From: Rhopalosiphum padi
Taxonomy: Eukaryota; Arthropoda; Insecta; Hemiptera; Aphididae
Assembly (NCBI RefSeq): GCF_020882245.1
Contig: NC_083598.1
Coordinates: 76,513,714-76,577,713, forward strand
DNA: 64,000 bases
Reading direction: 5' to 3'
Both the position numbers and the translations under genes were made by a program. The notes beneath the pieces were generated by a model. It was not told where the DNA came from. It worked only from the letters and a program-made list of their open reading frames with translations, and searched no databases. Positions 13,371 to 25,475 of the stretch are shown here, piece after piece. Position 1 is the stretch's first letter. Every line of letters starts with the position of its first letter.

Positions 13371-13740
13371 TAGTTGGTCGTTTATTTAAATTTAACGACG
13401 ACCGGTAGCGATCGTATTTCGTCCTTCTTCTACCATCGAGACAAGGTAATCGATTCGATTTCTTTAAAAGAACATGCCCGCCCGGACAAATTATTGCAGC
13501 CGACCGATAGTCATTCAATTACGTACTACAACTATAATAATATAGTAATGATACGCGGCGGACAAGACATAATATATCCACGTGCCAACGCCGCCACCGC
13601 GGCGATTTATTTTACGACTCTTCTCGGTCATTATTATTTCTCTTCTTATCACAATCATTATTTTACCTTTACCTCTATTCTTCGCCGTTTAACTTCGAAA
13701 CATTTGCATAATTCTTATTATACTGCATGCGTTTAAAATC
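13371..13740 (+). other. Open stretch of about 120 codons, no recognised product
   Basis: From 13,374 to 13,736 one plus-strand frame is free of stops. It has no ATG until about codon 58, and its translation (rich in Tyr, His, Ser, Thr) resembles no family I know. The DNA is somewhat GC-richer than its neighbours, which lowers stop density. Most likely chance. Confidence 0.15.
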
Positions 13741-15879
13741 GGTTTCCTTATACGTAGTATACCTATACCTACCTTTATATATTAGTTACCTGTCGTAACT
13801 TAGAAATCGGTAATGTTATACACTCCATAGAAGCGATTATGTTTACAGTTTATGGAGATATAATACCTATATATGTTAAAATAATTGTGTATACATTTGT
13901 TATACACACACAATTTAAACGTCTGTATGTTATGTCGTAGTGTAGTATACCACAATACTCAATAATATCCAATAAAAGTTGTTGTGCTTTTTTATAATTG
14001 TCAAATTTTATTTTAATTATTAATTTCGAAATAAAAAAATTACCAAAATAAAGCTCTTACCGACATCTATATTATATTTAACATTATTATGTCTTAAACA
14101 AAATTTTATAATTAATTATATGATTCATCGGTTATAATAATGATTAAAAATGTAAGTATTTTGATAATTATTGTTTGAAATATTTGTTAGTTGTAAGAAT
14201 TCGAAACAATAATGATAGGTATATAAATTTTTATAGTAATTTTAACAAATTTATTTTGGTAAATTTGACTAATAAAAAATCAGGAAACACGCCATATAGA
14301 AGATTTTGAGTGTATCGCGTCATTGAGCAAGATCACCATAATTAATATATTACATTTGAATCGAATATATATCATTTTAAACGAAAAACAATTTTGAGGT
14401 GAGTCAGTATCTAGCTATTTCTAAGGATATATTCTATAACTTTTTTATATTACTATCAGTATACGATAATATGTTGAACTAATATTAATAAAACATTATA
14501 AATTATAATATATTATCTAATAATTATTTTTATATTATATCATAAACTATTATTATTTTTATTAATTTATAAGTCAATATCAATGTAACTTGATCATTTC
14601 AATATAAGGTCAAGGTTTAATGGCTTAATAATTTTGTACTATTTTAGTTAATAAGCTTAAAATAAGTATAAATATTTTGAAAATTGTATTCAAGATTAAA
14701 TATCATATATATATATTAGGACAAAGTTTCTATATAACATCAGAATTGCGTCTTTACAAATGTTGATATATTTAAATTAATGTTACAAGAAAAATTGAAC
14801 CTTGTACCTATTACATTTTAAAGCTTTTTTTTACAAAAAACAAAAAAAAAAATGTATAAAAATAAAAAGTCAAACATTAGAAATATTATTGAATATTGAT
14901 GATGGTTATCTTTTGATAGCTTAAAAAAGACAGTATATTTTAAAAATTACATCACGTCTAAAATGTGCTAATAAGTTTTTTTTAATTATCTTTTAATTTA
15001 ATTTATACATGGTAATATAGTATGAAAACAAATCATGTTTAATATTTATGTAATTAAAATAAACATAATATATAATTTGATACCTTAATCAACGCTCAAA
15101 TGATTGAAGATTGAAGCATTTTTCAATATAAAAAGATGTCTATACACATACAAAAATAAAGATGTTCATCATTCAATTATTTTAAAACCATTAAATTAAT
15201 TGATATACGCTATATAAAATCTAACGTTTTAGTGAGAATAAATTATAAACACGCTATAATATAATACTATACAGTCATTATAAAACAAACATCGTGTATA
15301 TTATACGTTAAATAAAGTTTTGAATCAATTACGATTCGTCTAAAATGATAATTAAGTGATAGCAATAATAATCGAATCTTTATATTACTATGATTTATAT
15401 CACAATAATAATAAAACTATAATAAATAATATTGTCTGCATTTACGATGAGAACGGAGTTTGTGTAACATCTATACGATTATATATTAATATTGTTGCAT
15501 GTGATTAGAAGAATACGCGTATTGCTGTTCCACGAGTTGCGTAGAAAAAAACGATTTCACAATTTTTAATAATATAAACAATATATTATAGGTATTATGT
15601 ATATTGTATAATAATATACGTATTTACGTTGTGATGGTGGCGTCTGCTGCCTCTGCGGCGTACCGCATGCACGTGTAATATGAAATACATCATCGGCGGG
15701 GTGGTTTTAAATGATTCACGGAAATTCGACACGAAATATATGTGCGATATAATAAATATCCGATTATGCGCTGCGTGCAGAGAGTAGAACAAGAGCCGAA
15801 AATTACATCGAACTTGCTGCGTAAATAATATTATATATTACCTATACATATTACATATATATTTATTATATATACCGAT
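13741..15879. other. AT-rich gene-free stretch
   Basis: Nothing recognisable beyond A/T homopolymers and TA runs. A small GC-richer piece at about 15,625-15,790 has no coding signal. Confidence 0.6.
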
Positions 15880-16340
15880 CGTCGGCTTGGGGAAAACGTA
15901 ATAAAAACGGTATATACACGAGGGGGTTATCCCGTCTTTTGAACAGGGGGCGAGGGCGCGCGCGTTCGCATCTTCGCGTCTTTAGAAGACCTTTTTTTTA
16001 AACGGTTTTCGAACGCTTTTCAAATGTCCTCATAAACTTACGAATTCCGGGAGCGCGCGCACGCAGCGGTTCCGTATACATATATACACACCGGAACAGC
16101 GATGATTTATACAGGACGTATCCAACATTATCGGATCTTCCATCCGATATTGTGTGAAGCGGCAATAAAAGCGGTTTATCAGCCCACCGCCGCCCGCCGA
16201 CTCGTCGTCGGCTCACGCCTCTCTGCCACCCCCTCCCCAAAACGACTGTTCCGTCTCGAACGCATGGGGCCCAAAACGTGTGCGGGGTCCGAGATGAATA
16301 ATTCAAAATACTATTTCATCGCAACGCTGCCGTATATATT
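15880..16340. promoter_or_regulatory. CpG/GC-rich island C (candidate regulatory element)
   Basis: Compact GC/CpG-rich patch between TA-rich flanks. At about 16,160-16,185 it includes GCAATAAA closely followed by TTTATCAG. The first resembles Caudal/AbdB-type homeodomain sites. Open frames on both strands have no recognisable domain. The regulatory role is inferred from composition and these words only. Confidence 0.27.
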
Positions 16341-17105
16341 ATATATAATATAATAATAATGCGAAATGAACGAGTTTGGTGGAGATTTAATGAAAATAAT
16401 GGTATTCGTATATATTAGGTGGTATCATACTATTATGTGATATACAATATATACGTATATAAATTTAAACTGAAACAAGTGCGCCTAAAGACCTTATACT
16501 CGGCTTACTCGATTTTCATTGGCGTTATCGTTTTGATGGTGATAAAAATACTGGAAAAAACTCTACACGTGCACTGCACGTCGTATAACTGTATAAGTAT
16601 ATATAGGTACTCGCGTAGATTACTGAAGTAAACGTTTTATTTATCCGTTCCACATCGACCCTCCCTCAATAGAACTGACCACTCTTTAATGCTTTACTCT
16701 GTGGCTAAGACGAAACAAGTTTTCCCATATTAGATGGTATATATACAAAAACGCATAATATTATATACGATACGCAATTGATTGTCACTACTCTAGCAGT
16801 TTTGTAAATGTTATACATTTTGTATGCATTCTACATTGTTTTCGCTATTTGACAGGAAATGTATACTTACTAAGATTTTTATAACGTTTTAAATTTGATT
16901 CAATGCGTTATTCATTACATCTAACCATTTGCATTTTTTTTTAAATCTATTCGTTTTCGCGTACGGGACACAATTACTCCGATGAACTTCATTATAATAA
17001 AATATACATACATTATATGTATATTAAGATAGGTTTTCTCACGTCGTTTCATGCATATATATATAAATGTATTATGTAATTATATAATATAGTTCCTATT
17101 CCCCC

Positions 17106-17153
17106 TTTACAACGTCTTCCGAACGAACCACCGCTATTTGCGGTCGTTGTAAA
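17106..17153 (+). other. Two-stem RNA-like hairpin
   Basis: TTTACAACG (17,106-17,114) pairs perfectly with CGTTGTAAA (17,145-17,153). Inside, ACCGC (17,130-17,134) pairs with GCGGT (17,140-17,144) around a TATTT loop. The two stems abut on the 3' side and are separated by a 15-nt bulge on the 5' side, so they could stack coaxially. The palindromic symmetry allows either strand; I found no match to a known RNA family. Confidence 0.3.
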
Positions 17154-17770
17154 TTAAACGTTAAAGAGTATATATGTATATTATTATTATTATTATTAAG
17201 TTGGCGAAAAACGTTCACCCCAATTTCGATTCCACCCTCTCTCTTTGTTGGGCACTAATTTCTGAGACAATACTTAATAATAACTATAGTAATTATTCTT
17301 ATTGCACTTTATAAAAACGTCAGAAGGGAGAGAAACGCCTATAAACGTCTTAGCGACTTAACGAATTGTTTTTAACAGGGAGAACGCGTTATAAAAAGCA
17401 GGTGTCTCTTCAGTGCTATATTTTCTTGACAGAAATACAATGATAATCGTACAAATATTTTAAAAATTTCATTTCAGAATATTATAAATATTATATTATA
17501 CGCTATCTATAATACAGTAAAATTTTAATATTATTCATTCGAAATTATGACGTTCCTGCAGTATATTTATTATACAGCGAGTTCTTATGCAAACACGTGA
17601 AAACCAGTAACCAGAAAACGACATTATTTCGAAATGAGTGGTATTTTGCGAATTAAATGTATATATTTTATATTATTATTAAATCGTCTCAAAACGTAGA
17701 TTGTCATTGCGCCGAATAAGCTCGCGTATGATTTATTCATGTTGTTTTTTCTTGAATTATTTTTATTTAC

Positions 17771-17840
17771 TATATATATATATATATATATGTATATATT
17801 TATATATGTACACACACACATACACAGTACACACACACAC
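17771..17840. repeat. Compound TA/CA microsatellite
   Basis: (TA)n at 17,771-17,790, then TGTATATAT words, then CA runs at 17,811-17,820 and 17,831-17,840. Confidence 0.85.
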
Positions 17841-18527
17841 AAGTCAGTGGTTTCGATGCACGTCCTGTGTTGCGTTACCTCGTTAACATCTAGCATTCTA
17901 GTCCCTCGATTTGTAATGCGGCACATAGGTGTTATCACAGGACAATATAATATTGTGATATATTATTAAATATTTTGACGATACGAGACGTTTAATTTTT
18001 AAACCATAATTGATAATATTGCAATAGGGAAGCATTACAAAATTATCTTTGTCATAATAACTTATCGTCTTTTATTAGATTCTCCTTGGTTTATGCGTGT
18101 ATGTTTATCTGTAACTATGAATATTTATTATTCCACGAATGTCTATAATGTTTATTCTTTGATTTGTATTTATTTTGAACATTTTGGAGTTTAACGAAAG
18201 TTTTTGGAGCATGGCTCGTTTTTGAATAACACGAAATGAACATCATATTAATCAACTGATATCATTCATCAACAATGCATTATTAAATTATATAATTTGA
18301 ATTAAAAACATGCACAACGCGTACAACACGTCGTTTGAATGATTTAAAATAATAACATAATATATATTATTAATGTTGAATGTTGATATTTTACGCTATA
18401 TAATCTACATAATATTGTTGTGTATCCGACGTACGTTCATAAGTCATGAGCTTTGGCTACGACACGCACATAAATAAATATTCAAATCAAAAACCGTAAT
18501 TTATGGGATTATGTATTATATAAACTA

Positions 18528-18530
18528 ATG

Positions 18531-18561
<31 letters not shown>
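18528..18561. repeat. (CA)n(TA)n compound microsatellite
   Basis: Eight CA units run straight into seven TA units, giving 34 nt of unbroken purine-pyrimidine alternation. Confidence 0.85.
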
Positions 18562-18829
18562 TATATGCGTTGATACGACGGGCCAAAGTTTATAATAAAT
18601 ACAATATATTATAACTTATAAGTATCAAGTATGGCATGAAATGCACATTCATAATGAAATTTGTACATAATTCGTATACGTATATAATATTATTTATTAG
18701 GAAGTATAATACGTGGTTGCGTTGTAGGTAAGTAGATACCTATAGTTACTAAGTAATAGATCGAATCGACAATGTATTCAAATTCTATCGATCAGACTTT
18801 CCTTAAGGTCTCAAAGGTCTACGTAATTA

Positions 18830-19260
18830 TAATATTATGAACGACGGATTTCGACGATTGTTTTATTTTGTGTCGTAAACCGCGGCCGGACGAACATCAA
18901 ACGCCGCTCGCAGTAGGTATATAGGTATTATACGTACTTATCGGTCACGCACATCACACACCTCCGTCTAAGTATCGTCTAATTTCCATTAACGTGTGAA
19001 CCGGCTGTTTAAAACATCGAAACGATCACGACAACTACAGCGGAGGCCCCACGCACTCGGATGGATGAATGTTGGATACACCTCCGATGAACGATATAGT
19101 TACCGTCTCGTAATATGAATCGAAAAACACTATATCGTGTTATATGCATACTAATACACCTATATAATTATGCGTGTTTATGTGTGTGTGTATACACTGG
19201 ATAGCGTACGTGTATCACGATGTCGATTAAAAACGAGTAGAATAATGTAAGCGAACGGCG
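18830..19260. other. Moderately GC/CpG-rich patch
   Basis: A milder version of the islands, with many CG steps at about 18,875-19,085. No frame, TATA-like box or repeat stands out. Confidence 0.35.
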
Positions 19261-21899
19261 GTCAAAACGCAAAAGACATTTATAATATTAATATGTTGTT
19301 CAAGATCATTAATAACGCGCGTGTAATAACGTATGTTTTGTGCATTTTATATGAATCGACAAACTGATAACAGTAGGTATATTATTAATGTACTATACGG
19401 CGTCGCTGAAGCCATAATATGAAATCGTCGTTCAAACAAAACCACGGAACTCGCAATCTTGTGGAATCAATATAAAAATTAAGTTGCTTCCATAAAACGA
19501 TTAATGATCAACGATATTGATATAGTTGATATAAATGCAGTATAATATAATATTATATAATACGTGTACGATAATAGTGATTTACGTTTTATTTTAAGTT
19601 GGCGAATAAAATACGCTAATTAATAAATGTTCGAATAAGTGAACATCCAGAGTGGATAAAAAAAAATATATATAAGCTCACAAATTATTCAGAAACGTTG
19701 GACGATTGCCCAATACAACGAATTAACGTAGGTTTTATTTAATTATTTATATTAATTCGTAATGATAAATATTTAATAATGTTCATACCGCACGTATACA
19801 TGCTATAACACTGATAATAATTATTATATTTTATGTGCGCTCACGTTTTTTTCTAGAGAATTTAAAATCGTAATAATTAATAATTATCAATGTTTTTTTT
19901 GTTTTTATACCTGTTTTTTTTTTTTTGCTGAGCTTTATGTTTATACATGACAGTAAGTATTATTATTACTTTAAAAACAAATACGAATATAATTATAACC
20001 TTATGATATATTATTATGCATCGTAATTCGAAAATAATCGAGATTCACGAATAAATACTAAATATTTATAAAATGGTATACGACAAATATTTGAAAGCCA
20101 TCGACAAATAATAGAATATTGGTTAAAAACAAAATCTTTTCAAAGTATACACAAAAGTAGGCAAGTATATTATAAAGGTATACCTGTTATAATATATCAT
20201 TATACGATAACAACTCATTATTGCAGTAATAGGTTTACTTATTAAATTGATGCAACGATGAGATATATTATATTATTTATGATGATGAAATTGTATAATG
20301 TACTCGCATAGGTGCCTACTATTATTCTCATCGTATATTACGTTTGGAAATTATTAAAATGAATGTGTATGACGTGTCCGTAATACCTTTAGATGCTATA
20401 TCATCGATTATAAATGTGTTTATAATAATCAATACGATGTGGCCGTATAGGTTTATTGAATTGCGTAATATAATAATGCACTATATTATACTACACTACA
20501 ATCGTAATGTAAATGTGTAAGAGCATAACGTTTGGCATAAAATTAATAAAAGTTACCGCGTTACGGCGATACTCGATAAACGGTTTCATTTCATTCTGGT
20601 AGTGAACAACAATGAAAACGATATTTATTTTATTACACATAAGCGATATTCACGGGGTGTTATTACATATGTGTTTTGTAAAGCGTATTTTTATTTATTT
20701 TCTTGTATTATTATTTTTTAAGTTGAAGAGAGCCATACACTTCTCCTTAAACGGTCCATTAAGGCAGCGCGAGGCCCGTCTTATCGTGTGTGTTTTGCGT
20801 TATCGTCGCGCCGTTCCGTTTCGAGTACATATGAATGAAAACGGTTTTATCTACAGCAGTCTTCCTTGCAGCGATTTTTTCCCGCAAACGTCGCGCGTAG
20901 GTATAACATGTACGCTGTACCTATGTATTATATATATATATATATATATACATAAATACACACAATATAATATTTGTATACATACATGTCGTATAATAAT
21001 ATGTGTATCTTAAGTGTGTATCTATGTGTAATATTTATTTGACTCGATTAGCGAACCGTGTAAACAGGTTTAAATTCAACGCGAACAATGAACGGAGCAG
21101 AGAGAGATTCCTATATTACAACACTCGTCGTTTGGAACCGCATAATGCATGTGAATGTATAATAATTCATACACATTTTCTGTTTCGATAGAGCACACGT
21201 GCACAATGGGAAAATATTTTTTTCTCCCGTTCTTGTTTGTTTTGCGTCTCGCGACGATATTCTACCGCGAAAACCTGTATGGTCGAAGACAGCAAAATAT
21301 TGCGCACATCGATTACGGGCATATATTATTATATTATTGTTATGACATTATGTGCGAAATATGACGTGATGATAAGACTTCGCGTCTCACGTGATGTTTG
21401 CAATGTATCTATCTATAGAATATAAAACTATTTTTACGAGAAATTCGATTAGGTCTTGTGAATGATAATAAATAATAATCGTTTCACAGTAACATTAATA
21501 TTCTATATTGTACTGTGAACAGCGTTATTGTTAACGATTATTGTGATAATGTGATATCACATCACACCCTAGACCCTAAACTCTAAAGGATTTGTTTCGC
21601 GGTTTGGTATATATACAGGACTATATGATTTACTAAACGCCTTTGTTTTGTATACTGGCACAAATATTAAATTTAATTATTCATCATTTCAGTTGTATAT
21701 TACGGGTTATTATACGAGTATTATAATTACGATTCAGTCACACTTTAAATTTTTTTAACGTTCCGTTGAATTTACGAACTGCACACGATTGTGGCCCTTG
21801 CAAACACGCGATGGTTCACGTATACGTTGGCTCGAGAACTTCACGTTTAACGTTCACAGAGATCGGAGAACGCTTGATTTATCAATCTATATCTTGTAT
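19261..21899. other. AT-rich stretch with one chance-length open frame
   Basis: No gene recognised. A 133-codon plus-strand frame beginning ATG AAA ACG at 20,612 runs to 21,013. It begins with a hydrophobic Ile/Leu/Phe-rich segment but ends in repeat-encoded Ile-Tyr alternation from the TA microsatellite at 20,929-20,954. Its length is within what this much AT-rich DNA yields by chance, and the translation matches no family I recognise. Confidence 0.45.
20929..20954. repeat. (TA)n microsatellite
   Basis: Eleven TA units followed by CATA. Confidence 0.85.
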
Positions 21900-22103
21900 A
21901 CTTTAGCGTCGACATAATATTATCCGCGAATGCTGCAGATGTAGGTATACTCGTTCGCGCGATATTACGAATGTTGGACGTTCGTTAGGTCGCGTCTGTG
22001 TCGCGCTTTTGTAATGTGTTCGCAATCGAGTAAGGATGACGATGGCGGACGACAAAATCGCGGTGCTTTCGATCGCGTCACGCAAGCCACGCGGCGCCGC
22101 GCG

Positions 22104-22109
22104 TATAAA
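22104..22109 (+). promoter_or_regulatory. TATA-box-like element in GC-rich flanks
   Basis: TATAAA preceded by GCGCCGCGCG and followed by TTTCCCC. A TATA word here is less expected by chance than elsewhere in the window. The first ATG in good context lies 63 bp downstream (22,167). No strong initiator word is visible at +30. Confidence 0.2.
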
Positions 22110-22166
22110 TTTCCCCAGAGACGCGCGTGCAGCAGCGAGTCGTCCCGAACCGCCGTCCGTGCGAGC

Positions 22167-22239
22167 ATGTCTCTCGATGGTCGCGATGCGAATATGAGCG
22201 GGGGGGGCGAAGCTATATATCGAAGAGGAGCGAAAAAAA
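22167..22239 (+). CDS. Hypothetical short first coding exon
   Basis: ATG with A at -3 starts a 29-codon frame, MSLDGRDANMSGGGEAIYRR followed by a basic Lys-rich end, stopping at 22,254-22,256. A splice-donor-like GTAAAA begins at 22,240, so the frame could be a first exon of 73 nt. Support is only position downstream of the TATA-like box, start context and the donor word. The Gly run comes from a poly-G tract. No homology recognised. Confidence 0.08.
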
Positions 22240-22676
22240 GTAAAAACCGCGTTTAATCTATATGTATATATAGGTACACGGCAAAAGCACATGCGTCTTC
22301 GGGGAGGGTAATAGGGTTTTTCCGGCGCGGACCGGGGGTAAAGCTCGACGCGAAGGCAATATGGCGTCGACGGCAGCAGCAGCAGCGGCGGCGATGTATA
22401 TATGCATATTACATAAACGCGCATAGTCGGTCTGTACATATCCGTATAATATATATATATACATCGAGTCTTCTTGCTGAAATCATATTATATACATTCG
22501 GCTTTGCAGCGCGCCGCTGTTGCCGGCACAGCACCGTCCTCGGCGTCATCGTCGCGCCGTAGTCGTCCTCGCCGGTGTTGCGGGCGTTGCGCAGCGCCCA
22601 CACTTACACTTTTGTACCCTTCACCCCAACGGGTCGAAAGTGGCGCGTATACATATATTATAATATTATATGCGCC

Positions 22677-22708
22677 CGCGCGCGTGCGTGTGTGTGTGTG
22701 TGTGTGTA
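22677..22708. repeat. CG-to-(TG)n alternating tract
   Basis: CGCG/CGTG words continue into TG repeats, giving 32 nt of unbroken alternation inside island E. A good Z-DNA candidate because of the CG steps. Confidence 0.8.
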
Positions 22709-23018
22709 AGGCCGCAAACTTATAATTAACGTTATTACAAATTCAGTTTTGAAAACTCCGCCGTCGCTGCCGCCTCTTCTTCACGTCGTCGTCACCGTCG
22801 TCGCGCGCTGCTGCTGCAGCGTGCAATAAAGCGCGCACGGAGAATCGATGGTAGCGGCGTTGGTGGTGGCGCGCGGGCGGGGGGGTTCGAGCATAAAACA
22901 AAAACGGTCCAGCGCCCAGATTAATATGTAATAATTCACATCTGTTATTTTTGTATAATAATTCTTCCCTCGCCTTCTTCGCCGCCACCAACGCCGTTGT
23001 TTTTCTTTATTGCCCTTT

Positions 23019-23055
23019 TATATATATATATATACACACACACATATATATATAC
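23019..23055. repeat. (TA)n(CA)n(TA)n compound microsatellite
   Basis: 37 nt of unbroken pyrimidine-purine alternation. Confidence 0.85.
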
Positions 23056-23360
23056 CTATTATTTATGTGTGTATGTGTGTGTACATAAGCCGTGAATCTT
23101 CGCCGCCGGCACCGTCTAATTTTCCACGAGCTTTCCATACAGATGCGACCCGGCCACTACTGGTGGTGCGCGCGTACATAGCTGCTGCTGTTGCCGTATA
23201 TAGCTATGTGGGGTGGGGCCAACGAGATTTGTTGCCGTCCGAGCTGACGATGCATACGGCCTGGAGGCAACGCCGCCGCCGTTTTTCATATTTTATCCTT
23301 TCTTTATTTTTCGTTTTATTATTACACACAGATTCAACGACGAGCGCAAGCAAAACATAA

Positions 23361-23457
23361 ATATATATTATAATATATATGTATATATAATACGGCGTGC
23401 ACGATCTAAATAATAATATTTTTGCACAACTGACTCGGTGTATAGCACACGCCACAT

Positions 23458-23495
<38 letters not shown>

Positions 23496-24129
23496 GTATA
23501 CACTATACATAATATAAATCGTTGAGCATTCCATCCGCTTCCGAGTTTCCGACCTATATCCGACGACACATATATATACCATATTACTACTATTGTTATT
23601 ATTGTATCCTTCCGCGATACGTCTCGTACAGACAATATACTCAATTACTATACATTGTTAATCGCGAACCGATATTCATGCGGTGAATGTGATAATATTA
23701 AATATACAAAAGAACATTTTTGTTCTTATTCAACAAACTATATAGACACAATACCATATTTACCGTGTTTCCTATGTAAGAGCTAACATTTAAACAACAA
23801 ATCGCGATGGATTCACAATATAATGTTTCGTAACGATGGAGTATACTTGCGCAATATCGTATAAGATGTTCACACTATGGCGAAAATAGACATAAAATCA
23901 ATATATTAATGTAGATGTAATATACTTTATGCGTAGCGTAATATAATATGCACACAGTTGGCAAACCGCAAACTGCAGTTGGCTGGCACTTTTGCGCAAC
24001 AGAGGCAATTGAAAACTCGAAAAACGTTTACCACCGCGGGCATCCTCTTTCGGCTATAAACTAATTAAAAAAAAAAAAACACCGCGACTCATTTGTAGAG
24101 AAATTCGCGAAATAAATGAGTTCCACCTG
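23361..24129. other. AT-rich spacer between islands E and F
   Basis: Contains the long CA/TA tract at 23,453-23,503; otherwise nothing recognisable. A poly-A run lies at about 24,067-24,079. Confidence 0.5.
23453..23503. repeat. (CA)n(TA)n compound microsatellite
   Basis: 51 nt of uninterrupted alternation: CATACA, CA repeats, TA repeats, then TGTATACAC. Confidence 0.85.
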
Positions 24130-24229
24130 TTTTTATTTCATTTTTTATTACGACCCTACAGCAGCCAGCGCTCGCAACCCCCTTCTCGAGGCTCAGGCGG
24201 CGCGGTGCACTGGCAGACCCGCGTATAAT

Positions 24230-25006
24230 TTATGTAAAAAGGTATTCCCGCAATTTAGTTTTTAAACGTCCATTCTTCATTTTCAAGCCATATTTAAACA
24301 AAAATAAAAATACCCGAGCAGCATATTCATGCAGCCACGTATTCCGCGTGCCGCGCACGGCGTATACACTTTTCCGCCGTCCACGGCCGAGCTCTCGTCC
24401 GGGGGCCCCGCGCGCGTGACGCACCGACCGCCGTCGCCGTCCTTTCTTTTTCTCATTTTTTCTCCATCCTTTTTTTTTTTTTTTAAATTTATGTCCCTGA
24501 CATTTGTACGGGAATACCGTATTACGGGACCAGCGAACCGATAAATTCGTTCTGCGCGCACCGGCGCTTTTTTCGCCACCCCCTCCCCGTTTACCTCCGC
24601 CCGCCAGCGATATCGTGTCCCCTCGCGTTATCTGTCTTCTGCCGTGTAGTATGGCAGCAGTAGTGGTGGCGGCGGCAGTAATACTTATCTCTGTGCCGGA
24701 GAAGCGCTCGTCGTACACCCCCTTCACCCGTGGGCTTATGGCAGAGCGGCGGTGACTGGGAAACTGAAAAAAGGGAGTGCACTCCGCACAAATATAACAA
24801 CGGGGCGCGACGTGCTCGGGTGCAAATCCCGATGGTGTATCTGTTTGTCCGTGTCTATGTGTGTGTGTTTTTTCGCCGACGCGATAAATCACCGAGTAAA
24901 ATAAACATATATAAAGGCGTAAAGCCAAAAGGAAATATTTGTTTAAAATTTGTTTCGCGCGCGCGCTGCTACCAGGCAGGTATCCATTTATACATATTAT
25001 CCCCAT
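24230..25006 (-). other. Longest open frame in the window, 258 codons, unrecognised
   Basis: It starts ATG GGG on the minus strand at 25,006 and stays open to 24,230. The translation is strongly basic, with a Gly-rich stretch from poly-C/G tracts and a Lys run from the poly-T at about 24,468-24,484. The remaining composition follows CpG-rich DNA (many Arg, Ala, Gly). I see no domain, signal peptide or membrane segment. The length is more than I would expect by chance even in GC-rich DNA, so it is recorded, but composition argues against a conserved protein. Confidence 0.1.
24651..24755 (+). CDS. Hypothetical 34-residue hydrophobic microprotein
   Basis: ATG GCA GCA at 24,651 opens a 34-codon frame. 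It begins MAAVVVAAAVILISVPEKRS, a hydrophobic stretch followed by a polar, basic tail, and stops at 24,753-24,755. This resembles a small membrane-anchored or secreted peptide, but the Ala/Val run is encoded by a GCA/GTG/GCG repeat in island F. No conservation data; likely chance. Confidence 0.07.
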   Translation: MAAVVVAAAVILISVPEKRSSYTPFTRGLMAERR

Positions 25007-25090
25007 CTACGTGCATCGCCCGCGTAACGCAGTCACATTGCGCGGACGAATCCCACAGTCATGCTTTTATTTTTTTCTCCCCCAAAATAT

Positions 25091-25475
25091 CATAACGTAT
25101 ATACGAATAAGTACGTAATACAATATTATATATGTTTAGGTGAATTTCTGCGACGTGGTTTCGATTTTCGCTAAAACTGAATGACTCGCTATTGCTACAC
25201 CAGTTTAATACATGGTTATTGCCTAATTGACCGCGAGCGATTCGTATTATTTGACCAACGAAAAAAAAATCGTTTCCGTAACCCTATTTCCTGCGGTTTG
25301 TTTATAGGTGTATGATCGCTGAACTGCGTCGATAACTCCGCATTTCGCGTTATCTATTGGTCGCAAAATATAACTAGGTAATGTGTTACCAAGAACAGTA
25401 AAAAAATAATCACTACGATATATTATTATTACTTAACAAACTATCTACGTTTATGTGTATAGTACGCACTAGTCA
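25091..25475. other. AT-rich spacer
   Basis: No feature recognised between island F and the hAT-like element. Confidence 0.5.

Larger units (their letters stand above)
16341..18829. other. AT-rich gene-free stretch
   Basis: No gene recognised. It contains a two-stem hairpin at 17,106-17,153, a TA/CA cluster at 17,771-17,840 and a CA-TA compound microsatellite at 18,528-18,561. The rest is unremarkable. Confidence 0.55.
21900..23360. promoter_or_regulatory. CpG/GC-rich island E with TATA-like box
   Basis: One of the largest GC/CpG islands in the window. It contains a TATAAA in GC-rich flanks (22,104), an eight-G run at 22,200-22,207, CAG/GCG-rich repeats near 22,372-22,395, a CG-to-TG alternating tract (22,677-22,708) and a TA/CA tract (23,019-23,055). 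A minus-strand open frame of 178 codons (21,903-22,439) has no recognisable domain and is Arg/Ser-rich, as expected from CpG-rich DNA. Promoter or enhancer function is inferred. Confidence 0.33.
24130..25090. promoter_or_regulatory. CpG/GC-rich island F
   Basis: Dense GC/CpG island. Near the left edge are a CACCTG E-box (about 24,124) and a TTTTATTACGA word (about 24,144) that resembles AbdB-type homeodomain sites. A TATATAAAGG word lies at 24,908-24,917. The longest open frame of the window runs on its minus strand (24,230-25,006). No protein family is recognisable on either strand. Confidence 0.3.

Noticed and set aside
20612..21013. 133-codon plus-strand frame with hydrophobic start
   Set aside because: Its end is encoded by a TA repeat, its length is within chance for 64 kb of this composition, and no family is recognised.
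21903..22439. 178-codon minus-strand open frame
   Set aside because: Composition (Arg, Ser, Ala, Tyr) follows CpG-rich DNA and TA repeats; overlapping frames on both strands are also open; no domain seen.
24814..24836. TCGGGTGCAAATCCCGA resembling a tRNA T-arm
   Set aside because: Loop lacks the GTTC core; the 7 bases after it do not pair with anything 60-70 nt upstream, so no cloverleaf forms.
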